From: a virus
Strand: one strand, 5' to 3'
IMG/VR virus record: IMGVR_UViG_3300017743_000132
Location: 1 to 23,457 of that record
Length of the DNA stretch: 23,457 bases
The translations under genes and the position numbers were made by a program. This document shows positions 6,957-13,264 of the stretch, piece by piece; the stretch's first letter is position 1; every line of letters begins with the position of its first letter. The notes below the pieces were generated by a model that saw nothing but the letters and a program-made list of their open reading frames with translations, ran no database searches and was not told where the DNA came from.

Positions 6957-7526
6957 ATGAGTTATAAATCAGAAAACTGGAAAGAAAAACTAGAACAAGT
7001 CCGTGGACACATAACTTTCAAAGAAGGTAGTGTAGAGAAGACAGCTGACGACATCTTAAACGAAGAGATAGAAAACGAACTAACCACTGGATTTGAAGAA
7101 GATTCACTTCCTGAATTAGATGACGTAGAAGTAATTCTAGAGGCATCTGCTGGTGGAATGATTGATAAGTTATTCAATCTCAAGGGTGATAAAGATTCAC
7201 AATACGGTGTTGCAAAGATGTTATCTATGACTGGTGTCAAAGTAGTCCAGTCAATGCAGAAACAAAATCCACAAGGATTTGCAAAGTTAGTTGCACAATT
7301 AGGTAAAGAGAAAAAGATTACATTACCTACCAACAACAAACTAATGAAAATGTTCAAAGATGCTGGTGTAAAACCTCTTCCTGAGGAAACCGAAACACCC
7401 GAAAAAACTATAGAAAAACTAACAGAAAGAAACATGTTAGGTAGACTTGCAAAACAATTACATTTAACAAAGGAAGGAAAGAGGAAAATGTTCAAGTACT
7501 TCGAAGAGGGGAGAGAAAATGATTGA
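6957..7526 (+). CDS. Unknown acidic/helical protein of the late block
   Basis: A 189-aa protein beginning MSYKSENWKEK. The N-terminal third is strongly acidic (ILNEEIENEL, EEDSLPELDDVEVILEASAGG). From about residue 65 it becomes amphipathic and helical, with repeated Lys/Leu/Gln segments (VQSMQKQNPQGF, KLVAQLGKEKK, GRLAKQLHLTKEGKRKM). ILE/A at about 60-63 fits the (I/L)-x-E cleavage pattern and would separate the acidic N-terminal part from the basic helical part, as expected for a head protein with a removable acidic piece. No enzyme motif is recognised. It is the first gene after the promoter-like element at 6941 and overlaps the next gene by 8 bases. Confidence 0.65.
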   Translation: MSYKSENWKEKLEQVRGHITFKEGSVEKTADDILNEEIENELTTGFEEDSLPELDDVEVILEASAGGMIDKLFNLKGDKDSQYGVAKMLSMTGVKVVQSMQKQNPQGFAKLVAQLGKEKKITLPTNNKLMKMFKDAGVKPLPEETETPEKTIEKLTERNMLGRLAKQLHLTKEGKRKMFKYFEEGREND

Positions 7527-7842
7527 TGAACTAACCAAATCATTAATTTTAACATCACGTGATATCTTAGAGGGTAAGAAACTTGACCCTGTAGGAAAAG
7601 AAGACGGTGATGTCGATAATGACGGAGACAAGGACGATTCAGATAACTATCTTGCAAAGAGAAGAGAAGCTATTGGTAAGGCAATGAATGACGAAGGTAA
7701 TGAATTCACTAAAGCACTTTCAGATGCAAGAAAAAACGGAGATAAAGACTTCGTAGTATCAGGTAAAAAGTACACATGTTCAGAAGTAGAAGACTACGAA
7801 GCTGACATGAAGAAGAAAGAGAAACTCAAAGAGAACGACTAA
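7519..7842 (+). CDS. Small protein with EF-hand/dockerin-like calcium loop
   Basis: A 107-aa acidic protein. Residues 25-42 contain DPVGKEDGDVDNDGDKDDSD, whose D-x-D-x-D-G core spacing and later acidic residues match EF-hand or dockerin calcium-binding loops; only one loop is present. I recall the phrase DPVGKEDGDVDNDGD followed by YLxKRRxAIGKA from many marine phage proteins. The N terminus is a short helix with ILE/G at about 17-20, a possible prohead-protease site. The C-terminal half has a short beta segment (FVVSGKKYTCSEV) and a charged helix. It overlaps the upstream gene and shares TAATG with the next. Calcium binding is inferred from the loop; its role is unknown. Confidence 0.7.
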   Translation: MIDELTKSLILTSRDILEGKKLDPVGKEDGDVDNDGDKDDSDNYLAKRREAIGKAMNDEGNEFTKALSDARKNGDKDFVVSGKKYTCSEVEDYEADMKKKEKLKEND

Positions 7843-8597
7843 TGAACCTATTTCACGAAGCAAAAAAAGTTTTAGATACAGACGGAAAGGTAAACCCCTT
7901 AGGCCCGTATGGAAGACAGAAGTTAACAGGTAGAGAAATATCTACTTATTTCCGTAGGAATCCTGTTAAAGATGCAAACTTAAAGAAAGCAGTGCAAGTT
8001 GCACTTGATTTAGGTGGTGCAGATTCTATTGCTCGAAAAGAAATCAAAAGTTTTTACGGTGATAAAATTCTCAAAGCAAAAGAAGTACAAAATGCATTAC
8101 AATATGCAAACGAATCAGTAAATCTAGGTGAGAACTACAGGACTGCAGCTAGACATGGTATGGGTACTGAAGGTAAGAAAGAGGCAAGAGTCGGTTTAGA
8201 ATTAGACTATTACGATAAAACTGGTACAAAGTACATGGGTAAAATCGTAAAGAAAGATTCAAAAGGTTACACAGTCAAAGATGACAAAAGTGGTAAGATG
8301 CATACGTTTGTCTATCACGACAGAATCAAGGCAAGAAAATTCTTACAGAAAGTTGGTGAAGAAGGTGATGCAGAAGCCAAAGCAAAATTAAACCTTAAAC
8401 ATGTGCAAGACATGGAGAAGTTAAAGGGTAAACAGACAAGAGAAAAAGAAAATATGTCTGAACACAAAAATATTTTAGATGCTTACAAACAAATGTGGGA
8501 AGATGGTGTGAAATATGCACCTATAGATGAGAACATGGAACGGAAAATCATGTCTAAGATGAGAAAAGGAAAAGCACCTAAAGGAATGCCGAGGTAA
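7842..8597 (+). CDS. Multi-segment marine-phage protein with SH3/KOW-like middle and LDAYKQM motif
   Basis: A 251-aa basic protein beginning MNLFHEAKK. Residues 1-95 are helical (TGREISTYFRRN, LKKAVQVALDLGG). Around 115-168 there is a beta-rich section (ARVGLELDYYDKTG, KYMGKIVKKDSKGYTVKD, MHTFVYHDRIKA) that resembles a small SH3 or KOW barrel, a fold often binding RNA or protein. A charged helix follows, then NILDAYKQMWED at about 209-220, a motif repeated in the next two genes. The C terminus is short and basic (MRKGKAPKGMPR). No active site is visible. It is coupled to the upstream gene by TAATG and ends 3 bases before the next start. Function unknown; a packaged head protein is one possibility. 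Confidence 0.65.
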   Translation: MNLFHEAKKVLDTDGKVNPLGPYGRQKLTGREISTYFRRNPVKDANLKKAVQVALDLGGADSIARKEIKSFYGDKILKAKEVQNALQYANESVNLGENYRTAARHGMGTEGKKEARVGLELDYYDKTGTKYMGKIVKKDSKGYTVKDDKSGKMHTFVYHDRIKARKFLQKVGEEGDAEAKAKLNLKHVQDMEKLKGKQTREKENMSEHKNILDAYKQMWEDGVKYAPIDENMERKIMSKMRKGKAPKGMPR

Positions 8598-8600
8598 CTT

Positions 8601-9293
8601 ATGGCAAAGATGTCTAAAGAAATGCCACTAAAGGTTTTCTCTAAGAAAGTTGGTATCGATAAACAAGAGCAAGAGTGGATTGAAAAGAACGATAAAGACA
8701 CTCACTACTACAACAATAGTGCATTAAAAAACGAATGGTTATCACTAAGTTATCCTATTTACGATGGTGATTACTATTTTGCATTTGTTAACGATAAGGT
8801 AAGAGTCAACGCACAGGCAAATGCAAAAGCAAATAGAAAACTTAGAGAACTTACGACATCATTTTTAGATGCAGAAGCTATATACAAAGAAATGTACCAG
8901 TTTTTCCAAATGCAATTCAAACAACACGGTAGTAGTGATACTATGACTAGAGAAGAACTTTGGAGAGCAGTTTTAGATATCAGAAAGAAAAATCCTGCAC
9001 CTAAAAGAGAAGTAAAAGAATCAGTGATGGATGCATACAAAACAATGCATGAAACAACTCTTAAAGAAGAGATGATTACTTACAGAGTAAAGGGAATGCA
9101 GAAACCCGAAGAACAAAAATTCATTCGTTCTGCAAAAATGATGGGTCTAAAGATTACTATGGACAAAGGTAAGAAAGATACAGTAATCGTTATGAGTGGA
9201 ACTAAGAAGAAACTCAGAGACTTTGATGCAATTGCAAGAGGTAAATCATCATATGGTGACCCTTCAACAATAACACACTTTGACGAGAAGTAA
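8601..9293 (+). CDS. Marine-phage protein with MDAYKTMHE motif and C-terminal RVKGMQKPEE module
   Basis: A 230-aa protein. Residues 1-120 form a mixed alpha/beta region (WLSLSYPIYDGDYYFAFVND) followed by long helices. The motif MDAYKTMHE appears near 142-151 and is followed by LKEEMITYRVKGMQKPEEQ and a compact C-terminal module of about 70 residues with KMMGLKITMDKGKK, VIVMSGTKKKLRDFD and a conserved tail (GKSSYGDPSTITHFD). I recall this C-terminal module from other marine T4-like phages, attached to different N-terminal parts. It looks like a small two-layer alpha/beta domain with no obvious catalytic residues. The upstream ribosome-binding site is weak (GAGG). Function unknown. Confidence 0.65.
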   Translation: MAKMSKEMPLKVFSKKVGIDKQEQEWIEKNDKDTHYYNNSALKNEWLSLSYPIYDGDYYFAFVNDKVRVNAQANAKANRKLRELTTSFLDAEAIYKEMYQFFQMQFKQHGSSDTMTREELWRAVLDIRKKNPAPKREVKESVMDAYKTMHETTLKEEMITYRVKGMQKPEEQKFIRSAKMMGLKITMDKGKKDTVIVMSGTKKKLRDFDAIARGKSSYGDPSTITHFDEK

Positions 9294-9294
9294 T

Positions 9295-9762
9295 ATGAGA
9301 GATTTACTAGAAACATACAAACAAATGCATTTAGATGAGATTCAACAAAAAGAAGTTGACTCACTAAAAAGACTATCTAAAGATATGCAAGCAGTTCTAA
9401 AAGGTTATCAGAAGATTGCACGTATGGGTGACAAAGAACTTACGAACATGAAATACAATAAAGATTATGAAGCTGTTCTTAAGGCAAGAGACGTTATCTT
9501 GACACTCATTGGTAAAGTAAACACTCAAAAGATTCTCAACAAAGAAGAGACAGTAAAGGACTTAGACGAAGCACCAAAGATGAAGAAAATTTCTATCTAT
9601 GGTTCAGAAATATCAGGACTAAAACGTTCCAATGGAAGTAAACTAGGAACGTATACTGCTAAACCTGTAATTCTTAAAGGTAAGTTAGCATTCAGAGTCC
9701 AAGATGACAGTGGTTCATTTGAAACACTTGACCTTAAATCTTTTGCAAAAATGTACGGATAG
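9295..9762 (+). CDS. Marine-phage protein beginning with YKQMH motif
   Basis: A 155-aa protein. A TTG exists in frame at 9280, but it lies inside the upstream gene; the ATG at 9295, one base after that gene's TAA, gives MRDLLETYKQMHLDE, placing the shared motif at the N terminus, and is preferred. Residues 15-75 are helical and Lys-rich. DLDEAP near 98-103 fits an (I/L)-x-E site, after which comes a small beta domain (KKISIYGSEISGLKRS, LGTYTAKPVILKGKLAFRVQDDSGSFETLDLKSF) that looks like a compact barrel. No enzyme motif is visible. It belongs to the same run of co-oriented small proteins. Function unknown. Confidence 0.65.
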   Translation: MRDLLETYKQMHLDEIQQKEVDSLKRLSKDMQAVLKGYQKIARMGDKELTNMKYNKDYEAVLKARDVILTLIGKVNTQKILNKEETVKDLDEAPKMKKISIYGSEISGLKRSNGSKLGTYTAKPVILKGKLAFRVQDDSGSFETLDLKSFAKMYG

Positions 9763-9764
9763 AC

Positions 9765-10358
9765 ATGAAAAAAGAAAAGAAAACAATGACTGTACAAGAA
9801 GTAGAAAAACTTATGACTACTGATGCACGATTTAAAGTTTTCAAAGAGAAGTTAAAAAAACTTGGTTATGTTAAGAAGAACATGGCAGAAGTTAGACAGA
9901 TTATGGAAATAATCTCAGACTTCGGTATGATGTCAGATGCTGGTAACAAAAAGATTGCACGTGCAGTATCACAGTCAAAAAACGAAAAAGATTTAAGAGC
10001 TAAAATCCTTAAGATATCTACAATGGCAAAGGGTAAGTATGCTGAGGCAGATGAGGATGAAGTTATTAATAGAGCTTTAGATGCTTTACAATCAAAAGCA
10101 AAAGGAGTTCAGAACAGACCCGATGCATCAATGTTGATGCAACTTAGAAAGTTTAAAGACGGTACTAAGGACGGAGAAGTAAGAACAGATGACATGAAAA
10201 AGACTAAAGTCAGTAATGCAGATGCAGTCAAAGTTCATGACACTTTAATGAAGGTTAGAGCACCTGTTCGTACTAAATACTTACAACTATTACAAAAGGA
10301 TACAAAGTCATTCAATAAAGCATTTAACGCTATATTGAGAGTATCCAAATCAAATTAG
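9765..10358 (+). CDS. Lysine-rich helical protein, unknown
   Basis: A 197-aa basic, almost wholly helical protein beginning MKKEKKTMTVQEVEKLMTTD, starting 2 bases after the upstream stop. Visible pieces are an N-terminal helical segment, a Met-rich stretch (MEIISDFGMMSDAGNKK), an acidic patch (EADEDEV) near 90, a charged middle and a C-terminal helix-rich part (RAPVRTKYLQLLQKDTKSF). The basic character and lack of cysteine would suit a DNA-associated or internal head protein. Unlike several neighbours it carries no clear N-terminal (I/L)-x-E site. No family is recognised and no membrane or catalytic motifs are seen. Confidence 0.65.
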   Translation: MKKEKKTMTVQEVEKLMTTDARFKVFKEKLKKLGYVKKNMAEVRQIMEIISDFGMMSDAGNKKIARAVSQSKNEKDLRAKILKISTMAKGKYAEADEDEVINRALDALQSKAKGVQNRPDASMLMQLRKFKDGTKDGEVRTDDMKKTKVSNADAVKVHDTLMKVRAPVRTKYLQLLQKDTKSFNKAFNAILRVSKSN

Positions 10359-10367
10359 GAGAATAAA

Positions 10368-10919
10368 ATGGCACTATGGGGAGTATCAGACGCAGACGAA
10401 AGTAAACCAAAATATCTTTCAGATGCAGACAAGAAAAACTGTATAGCTAAACCTGAGGGTTGGGTTCTTAAGAAAGCAGTTGGTTCAAGAAATCTAGAAG
10501 AGATTCTTGTTGCAACTGGAGCAGACCTTGCCGTTGGAATTGGCCAAGCAGATATTACAAACATCGAATTTGTATCAACAGCATTCGATAAATCAGAAGG
10601 TGGAACACTATCTGTTAAAGTTATATTCAATGAGAATGTAACTGTCAGTGGAACACCAACATTAACAGTTGTTAATGACCAAAGAACAAACCACACATTA
10701 TCATATGCAAGTGGTTCAACATCTAACGAACTCGTATTCAACCTTGCAATCGGAGCTGCAAATGCAGCGACAAACGCAGGTGACGAATTAAGTATTGGTG
10801 CAAACACAATGAACTTAAGTGGTGGAACAGTTGTTGACACAGCAGGTGGTGGTAACGCAACAATCACAAACAGTGGTGCAATAGGAACAGCTGCTGGAAC
10901 TATAACAGTAGTTGCATAA
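10368..10919 (+). CDS. Probable virion surface protein with Ig-like domain
   Basis: A 183-aa protein with a strong AGGAG site. Residues 1-50 (MALWGVSDADESKPKYLSDADK...) are a conserved-looking N-terminal region of a type I associate with marine-phage structural proteins. From about residue 58 the composition changes: few Lys, many Thr, Ser, Asn, Gly, Ala and Val in alternating strands (GGTLSVKVIFNENVTVSG, TLTVVNDQ, LSYASGSTSNELVFNL, and a Gly/Asn-rich end). This is the pattern of bacterial Ig-like or cadherin-like repeats found in adhesins and phage decoration proteins. The sharp contrast with the Lys-rich neighbours suggests the Ig part was acquired as a module. A head or tail surface decoration role is inferred; one domain only is present. 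Confidence 0.65.
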   Translation: MALWGVSDADESKPKYLSDADKKNCIAKPEGWVLKKAVGSRNLEEILVATGADLAVGIGQADITNIEFVSTAFDKSEGGTLSVKVIFNENVTVSGTPTLTVVNDQRTNHTLSYASGSTSNELVFNLAIGAANAATNAGDELSIGANTMNLSGGTVVDTAGGGNATITNSGAIGTAAGTITVVA

Positions 10920-10921
10920 TT

Positions 10922-11359
10922 ATGAAAAATTTTAAAGAATACATTTCTGAAAACATGGTAGGATATCAAGGTGCGGGGTTATCTTCGCACAAGGTTCCTC
11001 ATGACTTAGAAGACTCAGATGTAAAAAACACCATCAATGCAATTCTAGGACACACTGCAGTGTCAGAATTCTTGAATCCAAAAGCTGCAATTGCACAAAT
11101 CGAAGCAAAACTTGCACTGTTAGGATTAAACAGAGAAGAAGTTGTATCTGATGACCCACGAGTAGATGGGACTGAAGGTGACGAACTAACTGAAAACGGT
11201 GAGTTTGAGATTCCTTTTTCACGATATGGAAACATCATCGGTAAAACTGTAGACACACCTATCGATGAACTAGAAACAGAGTCAGTCATCTACAACGTTA
11301 AAGTAAAGTACGAGCAATTAGAGAACGGTACATACAAAGTTTACGGTAGTTTAGTATAA
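10922..11359 (+). CDS. Protein with capsid-targeting-like N terminus, unknown
   Basis: A 145-aa acidic protein beginning MKNFKEYISENMVG. The first ten residues match the layout of T4 internal-protein targeting peptides: Met-Lys, aromatic, then (F/Y)-I-x-E, with cleavage expected after Glu10. The remainder has a helical section (VKNTINAILGHTAVSEFLNPKAAIAQIEAKLALLGL) followed by an acidic linker and a beta-rich end (EFEIPFSRYG, VIYNVKVKYEQLENGTYKVYG). No enzymatic motif is evident. It starts 2 bases after the Ig-like gene and is the last gene before a 12-bp hairpin that overlaps its stop codon, so it probably ends the late unit. Packaging in the head is inferred from the N terminus. Confidence 0.65.
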   Translation: MKNFKEYISENMVGYQGAGLSSHKVPHDLEDSDVKNTINAILGHTAVSEFLNPKAAIAQIEAKLALLGLNREEVVSDDPRVDGTEGDELTENGEFEIPFSRYGNIIGKTVDTPIDELETESVIYNVKVKYEQLENGTYKVYGSLV

Positions 11360-11380
11360 TTCTCTGTTGAGGATTGTACT
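11353..11380 (+). other. 12-bp RNA hairpin at the end of the late block
   Basis: AGTATAATTCTC and GAGGATTGTACT pair along 12 positions (including two G-T pairs) around the loop TGTT. The stem includes the TAA of the upstream gene. No U-run follows (the next bases are AAATATAATT), so it is not a standard intrinsic terminator; it may slow polymerase, protect the 3' end of the upstream mRNA, or mark a processing point before the next promoter. Confidence 0.5.
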
Positions 11381-11383
11381 AAA

Positions 11384-11389
11384 TATAAT
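11384..11389 (+). promoter_or_regulatory. TATAAT -10 element just before a start codon
   Basis: A perfect TATAAT ends 6 bases before the ATG at 11396, so a usual 6-base -10-to-start distance puts +1 on the start codon. No -35 box is seen at 16-18 bases. The overlapping ACTAAATA (11378-11385) could instead be a weak late element. There is no Shine-Dalgarno sequence. Confidence 0.4.
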
Positions 11390-11395
11390 TACATT

Positions 11396-11767
11396 ATGAG
11401 TCTTTTTGATAAATTAACAGTGAAGAATTTCAGTGCTTTCGCAATGAAGCACTACGATGACCCTCAGTGTGAGAGTCTAGATGATTTTCAGGATGATTTA
11501 AGAAGATTCAGATATCTTAAACGATTACTATATCGTTATCACGAGTTTGGTGAGTCTAGAGAAAGACTCATGTTAAATCACATCATTTGTCTCTTCAATG
11601 TATTCGGATATGATGCTTGTATGAGAATGTTAGAATTCAAAATCAACGAAGATTCATACTGGTCAACTATAAAAACATTACTTCTTTATATGGAATACGT
11701 TAGAGAAGACTGGAGACCCGAAATACCAATAGACGGTATACTGGTAAATAAACTTAGAGAACTATAA
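11396..11767 (+). CDS. Conserved marine T4-like phage protein, unknown function
   Basis: A 123-aa helical protein beginning MSLFDKLTVKNFSAFAMKHYDDPQC. I recall the same order of features, an N-terminal MSLFDKL, then KHYxxPQC, then RFKYLKRLLxRYHE, LNHxIxLFNVFG and MLEFKI, in many marine myoviruses, where it is a conserved gene of unknown function. The segments LMLNHIICLFNVFGYDACMRM and WSTIKTLLLYMEYV are hydrophobic but contain charges, suggesting a buried helical core rather than membrane. It lacks any catalytic pattern. It is the first gene after the hairpin and TATAAT element and its stop overlaps the next start (TAATG), so the pair is co-translated. Confidence 0.75.
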   Translation: MSLFDKLTVKNFSAFAMKHYDDPQCESLDDFQDDLRRFRYLKRLLYRYHEFGESRERLMLNHIICLFNVFGYDACMRMLEFKINEDSYWSTIKTLLLYMEYVREDWRPEIPIDGILVNKLREL

Positions 11768-12384
11768 TGCCAAATAGAATGATAGACTCACTAATAGTTT
11801 TCAGAATACTGAAGATGTTAGTAACACCCTTTAAGAAGACACAGGCATATAGGTTTGGATTTATTGATGAGAAAGGAAATAGAATAAAGACACTACCCGA
11901 CCCCACAAATCCACAAATAAAAATCGAGAACAACCCGAAGACGGGTGAAGAAAAGAATTCATTAACACCACTACATAGATTGGTGTTCAACCTAAAGAAA
12001 CTGATAGAGAAAGTTCCTTTTGGTAAATCACAATTAGCTTCCTATGCAGTTGCACTTGCACTGTTAAAGGAACACTTTGAATTAGACGACATACAGGCAG
12101 ATATCCTGTGTGAAGATTTTTATAGACACCTCAAAGATACAGAGGCATTAACCCCCGAGACAATCGCAGAAGGGGTCGAGGTTGGTAAACTAAACCTAGG
12201 TTCTTACAAGTTAAGAAGACAGTTGAAACAGAACGAAGATGTAGATTCATATAGTTTTATAGTCTATCCTGAGAAGACAGACATAGAAGTAGTTGCAGAA
12301 CACTCTATAGTGTATGGACTAAGTGTATATGTCGGTTTCATCGGAGAAGAAAGAGTATTGGTAACAGAAGATGATGTTTACTGA
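11767..12384 (+). CDS. Conserved marine-phage protein, unknown function
   Basis: A 205-aa protein beginning MPNRMIDSLIVFRILKMLVTPF. Marine T4-like phages commonly carry a homologue directly after the previous gene, as I recall, so the pair is probably a functional unit. It shows an N-terminal hydrophobic helix, a variable Pro/Asn-rich loop (residues 45-65), a helical core (PLHRLVFNLKKLIEKVPFGKSQLASYAVALALLKEHF), and a C-terminal beta-rich part ending IGEERVLVTEDDVY. No nucleotide-binding or metal site is seen. The stop lies inside the next gene (14-base overlap). A structural or assembly role is possible but unsupported by motif. Confidence 0.7.
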   Translation: MPNRMIDSLIVFRILKMLVTPFKKTQAYRFGFIDEKGNRIKTLPDPTNPQIKIENNPKTGEEKNSLTPLHRLVFNLKKLIEKVPFGKSQLASYAVALALLKEHFELDDIQADILCEDFYRHLKDTEALTPETIAEGVEVGKLNLGSYKLRRQLKQNEDVDSYSFIVYPEKTDIEVVAEHSIVYGLSVYVGFIGEERVLVTEDDVY

Positions 12385-13264
12385 GAGTAAAGATTGGGAC
12401 AATATATCTTACGATAAGAAAGAGAATCTCAAACAACCTAAGTATGAAAATATAGAGTTGTTTGATGATAACTGGAAAGACATAAAGTTACCCGAACCCC
12501 CAAAGAACAGTTCACCTGAGTGTCTACAAGACTTCAAAAGAACTAAACGTACATCTCTAAATGTTACAGAAGAACAAAAAGAACAGTATAAATTGTGTGA
12601 CGAAGATTCATCACACTTCATCAAGAAATATCTTGATGACAATAATCTTGAATACGAAGACGATAGAATAGAATACATTGAACAACAATGTGTACCCATC
12701 GTCAGACACTTCAAGATGCACTACAATAGAATTCGTCCATATCAATTTGCAAAGTTGATAAACGATGAGTATGAAAGATTTGTGACAGACACTGCAAAGA
12801 CACCATCATACCCATCAGGACACACAGTACAACCCTATGTTGTTGCACTATACTATGGAGGTCAGTATCCCGACCATAAGGAAGGGTTACTAAAGGGAGC
12901 AGATATATGTGCATATGGTAGGGTTCTCGCAGGGTTACATTATGTAACCGACTACAAAGCTGGCATAACACTCGCAGAAGGGTTATACGACCATATGGTA
13001 CCCGAGGTGTTTGATGAAGATGCACCTATCAACTCTACAGGGGCAGCTGTTTCGACAGACAAACCTGTAGTGAGACGTAAGAAACATTCTGTAGACAACA
13101 GAATATTTAAATTAATGACAAGAAACCCCTTGCAAAAAGTGGTTGCAGAAGGTATAATAGATGATACACTTTTGAAATTGGATTTGGATAGAGGACGAGA
13201 GGTTGTCCTTGAAAACAGTCTCACAAAAGAAATAGAAATTATATCGTATGCAAGGAAGTCTTAA
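12371..13264 (+). CDS. PAP2-superfamily (acid phosphatase / haloperoxidase-like) phosphatase
   Basis: A 297-aa protein with all three PAP2 signature motifs in correct order: K115-x6-R122-P123, P148-S-G-H151, and R184-x5-H190-x3-D194 (the usual Ser before Arg184 is Gly). His190 would be the phospho-accepting nucleophile and His151 the general acid. There is no signal peptide and no run of membrane helices, so it is a soluble, cytoplasmic or virion form rather than a lipid phosphatase. Residues 1-100 are an acidic, Lys-rich extension, and about 75 residues follow the domain (basic RRKKHS linker, then a short beta tail), neither recognised. Two adjacent ATGs (12371, 12374) could start it. The substrate is unknown; phosphate scavenging or nucleotide turnover are possibilities. 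Confidence 0.8.
   Translation: MMFTESKDWDNISYDKKENLKQPKYENIELFDDNWKDIKLPEPPKNSSPECLQDFKRTKRTSLNVTEEQKEQYKLCDEDSSHFIKKYLDDNNLEYEDDRIEYIEQQCVPIVRHFKMHYNRIRPYQFAKLINDEYERFVTDTAKTPSYPSGHTVQPYVVALYYGGQYPDHKEGLLKGADICAYGRVLAGLHYVTDYKAGITLAEGLYDHMVPEVFDEDAPINSTGAAVSTDKPVVRRKKHSVDNRIFKLMTRNPLQKVVAEGIIDDTLLKLDLDRGREVVLENSLTKEIEIISYARKS

Noticed and set aside
6962-7657. Long reverse-strand open frame opposite the 189-aa and 107-aa genes
   Set aside because: Its product is Ser/Phe/Leu-rich, as expected from the complement of Lys/Glu-rich coding sequence; no ribosome-binding site, and the forward genes have family-like features.
10355-10969. Reverse-strand open frame of about 200 codons opposite the Ig-like gene
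   Set aside because: It is the antisense of a Thr/Ala/Gly-rich repeat-like protein; no motif and no start signal.
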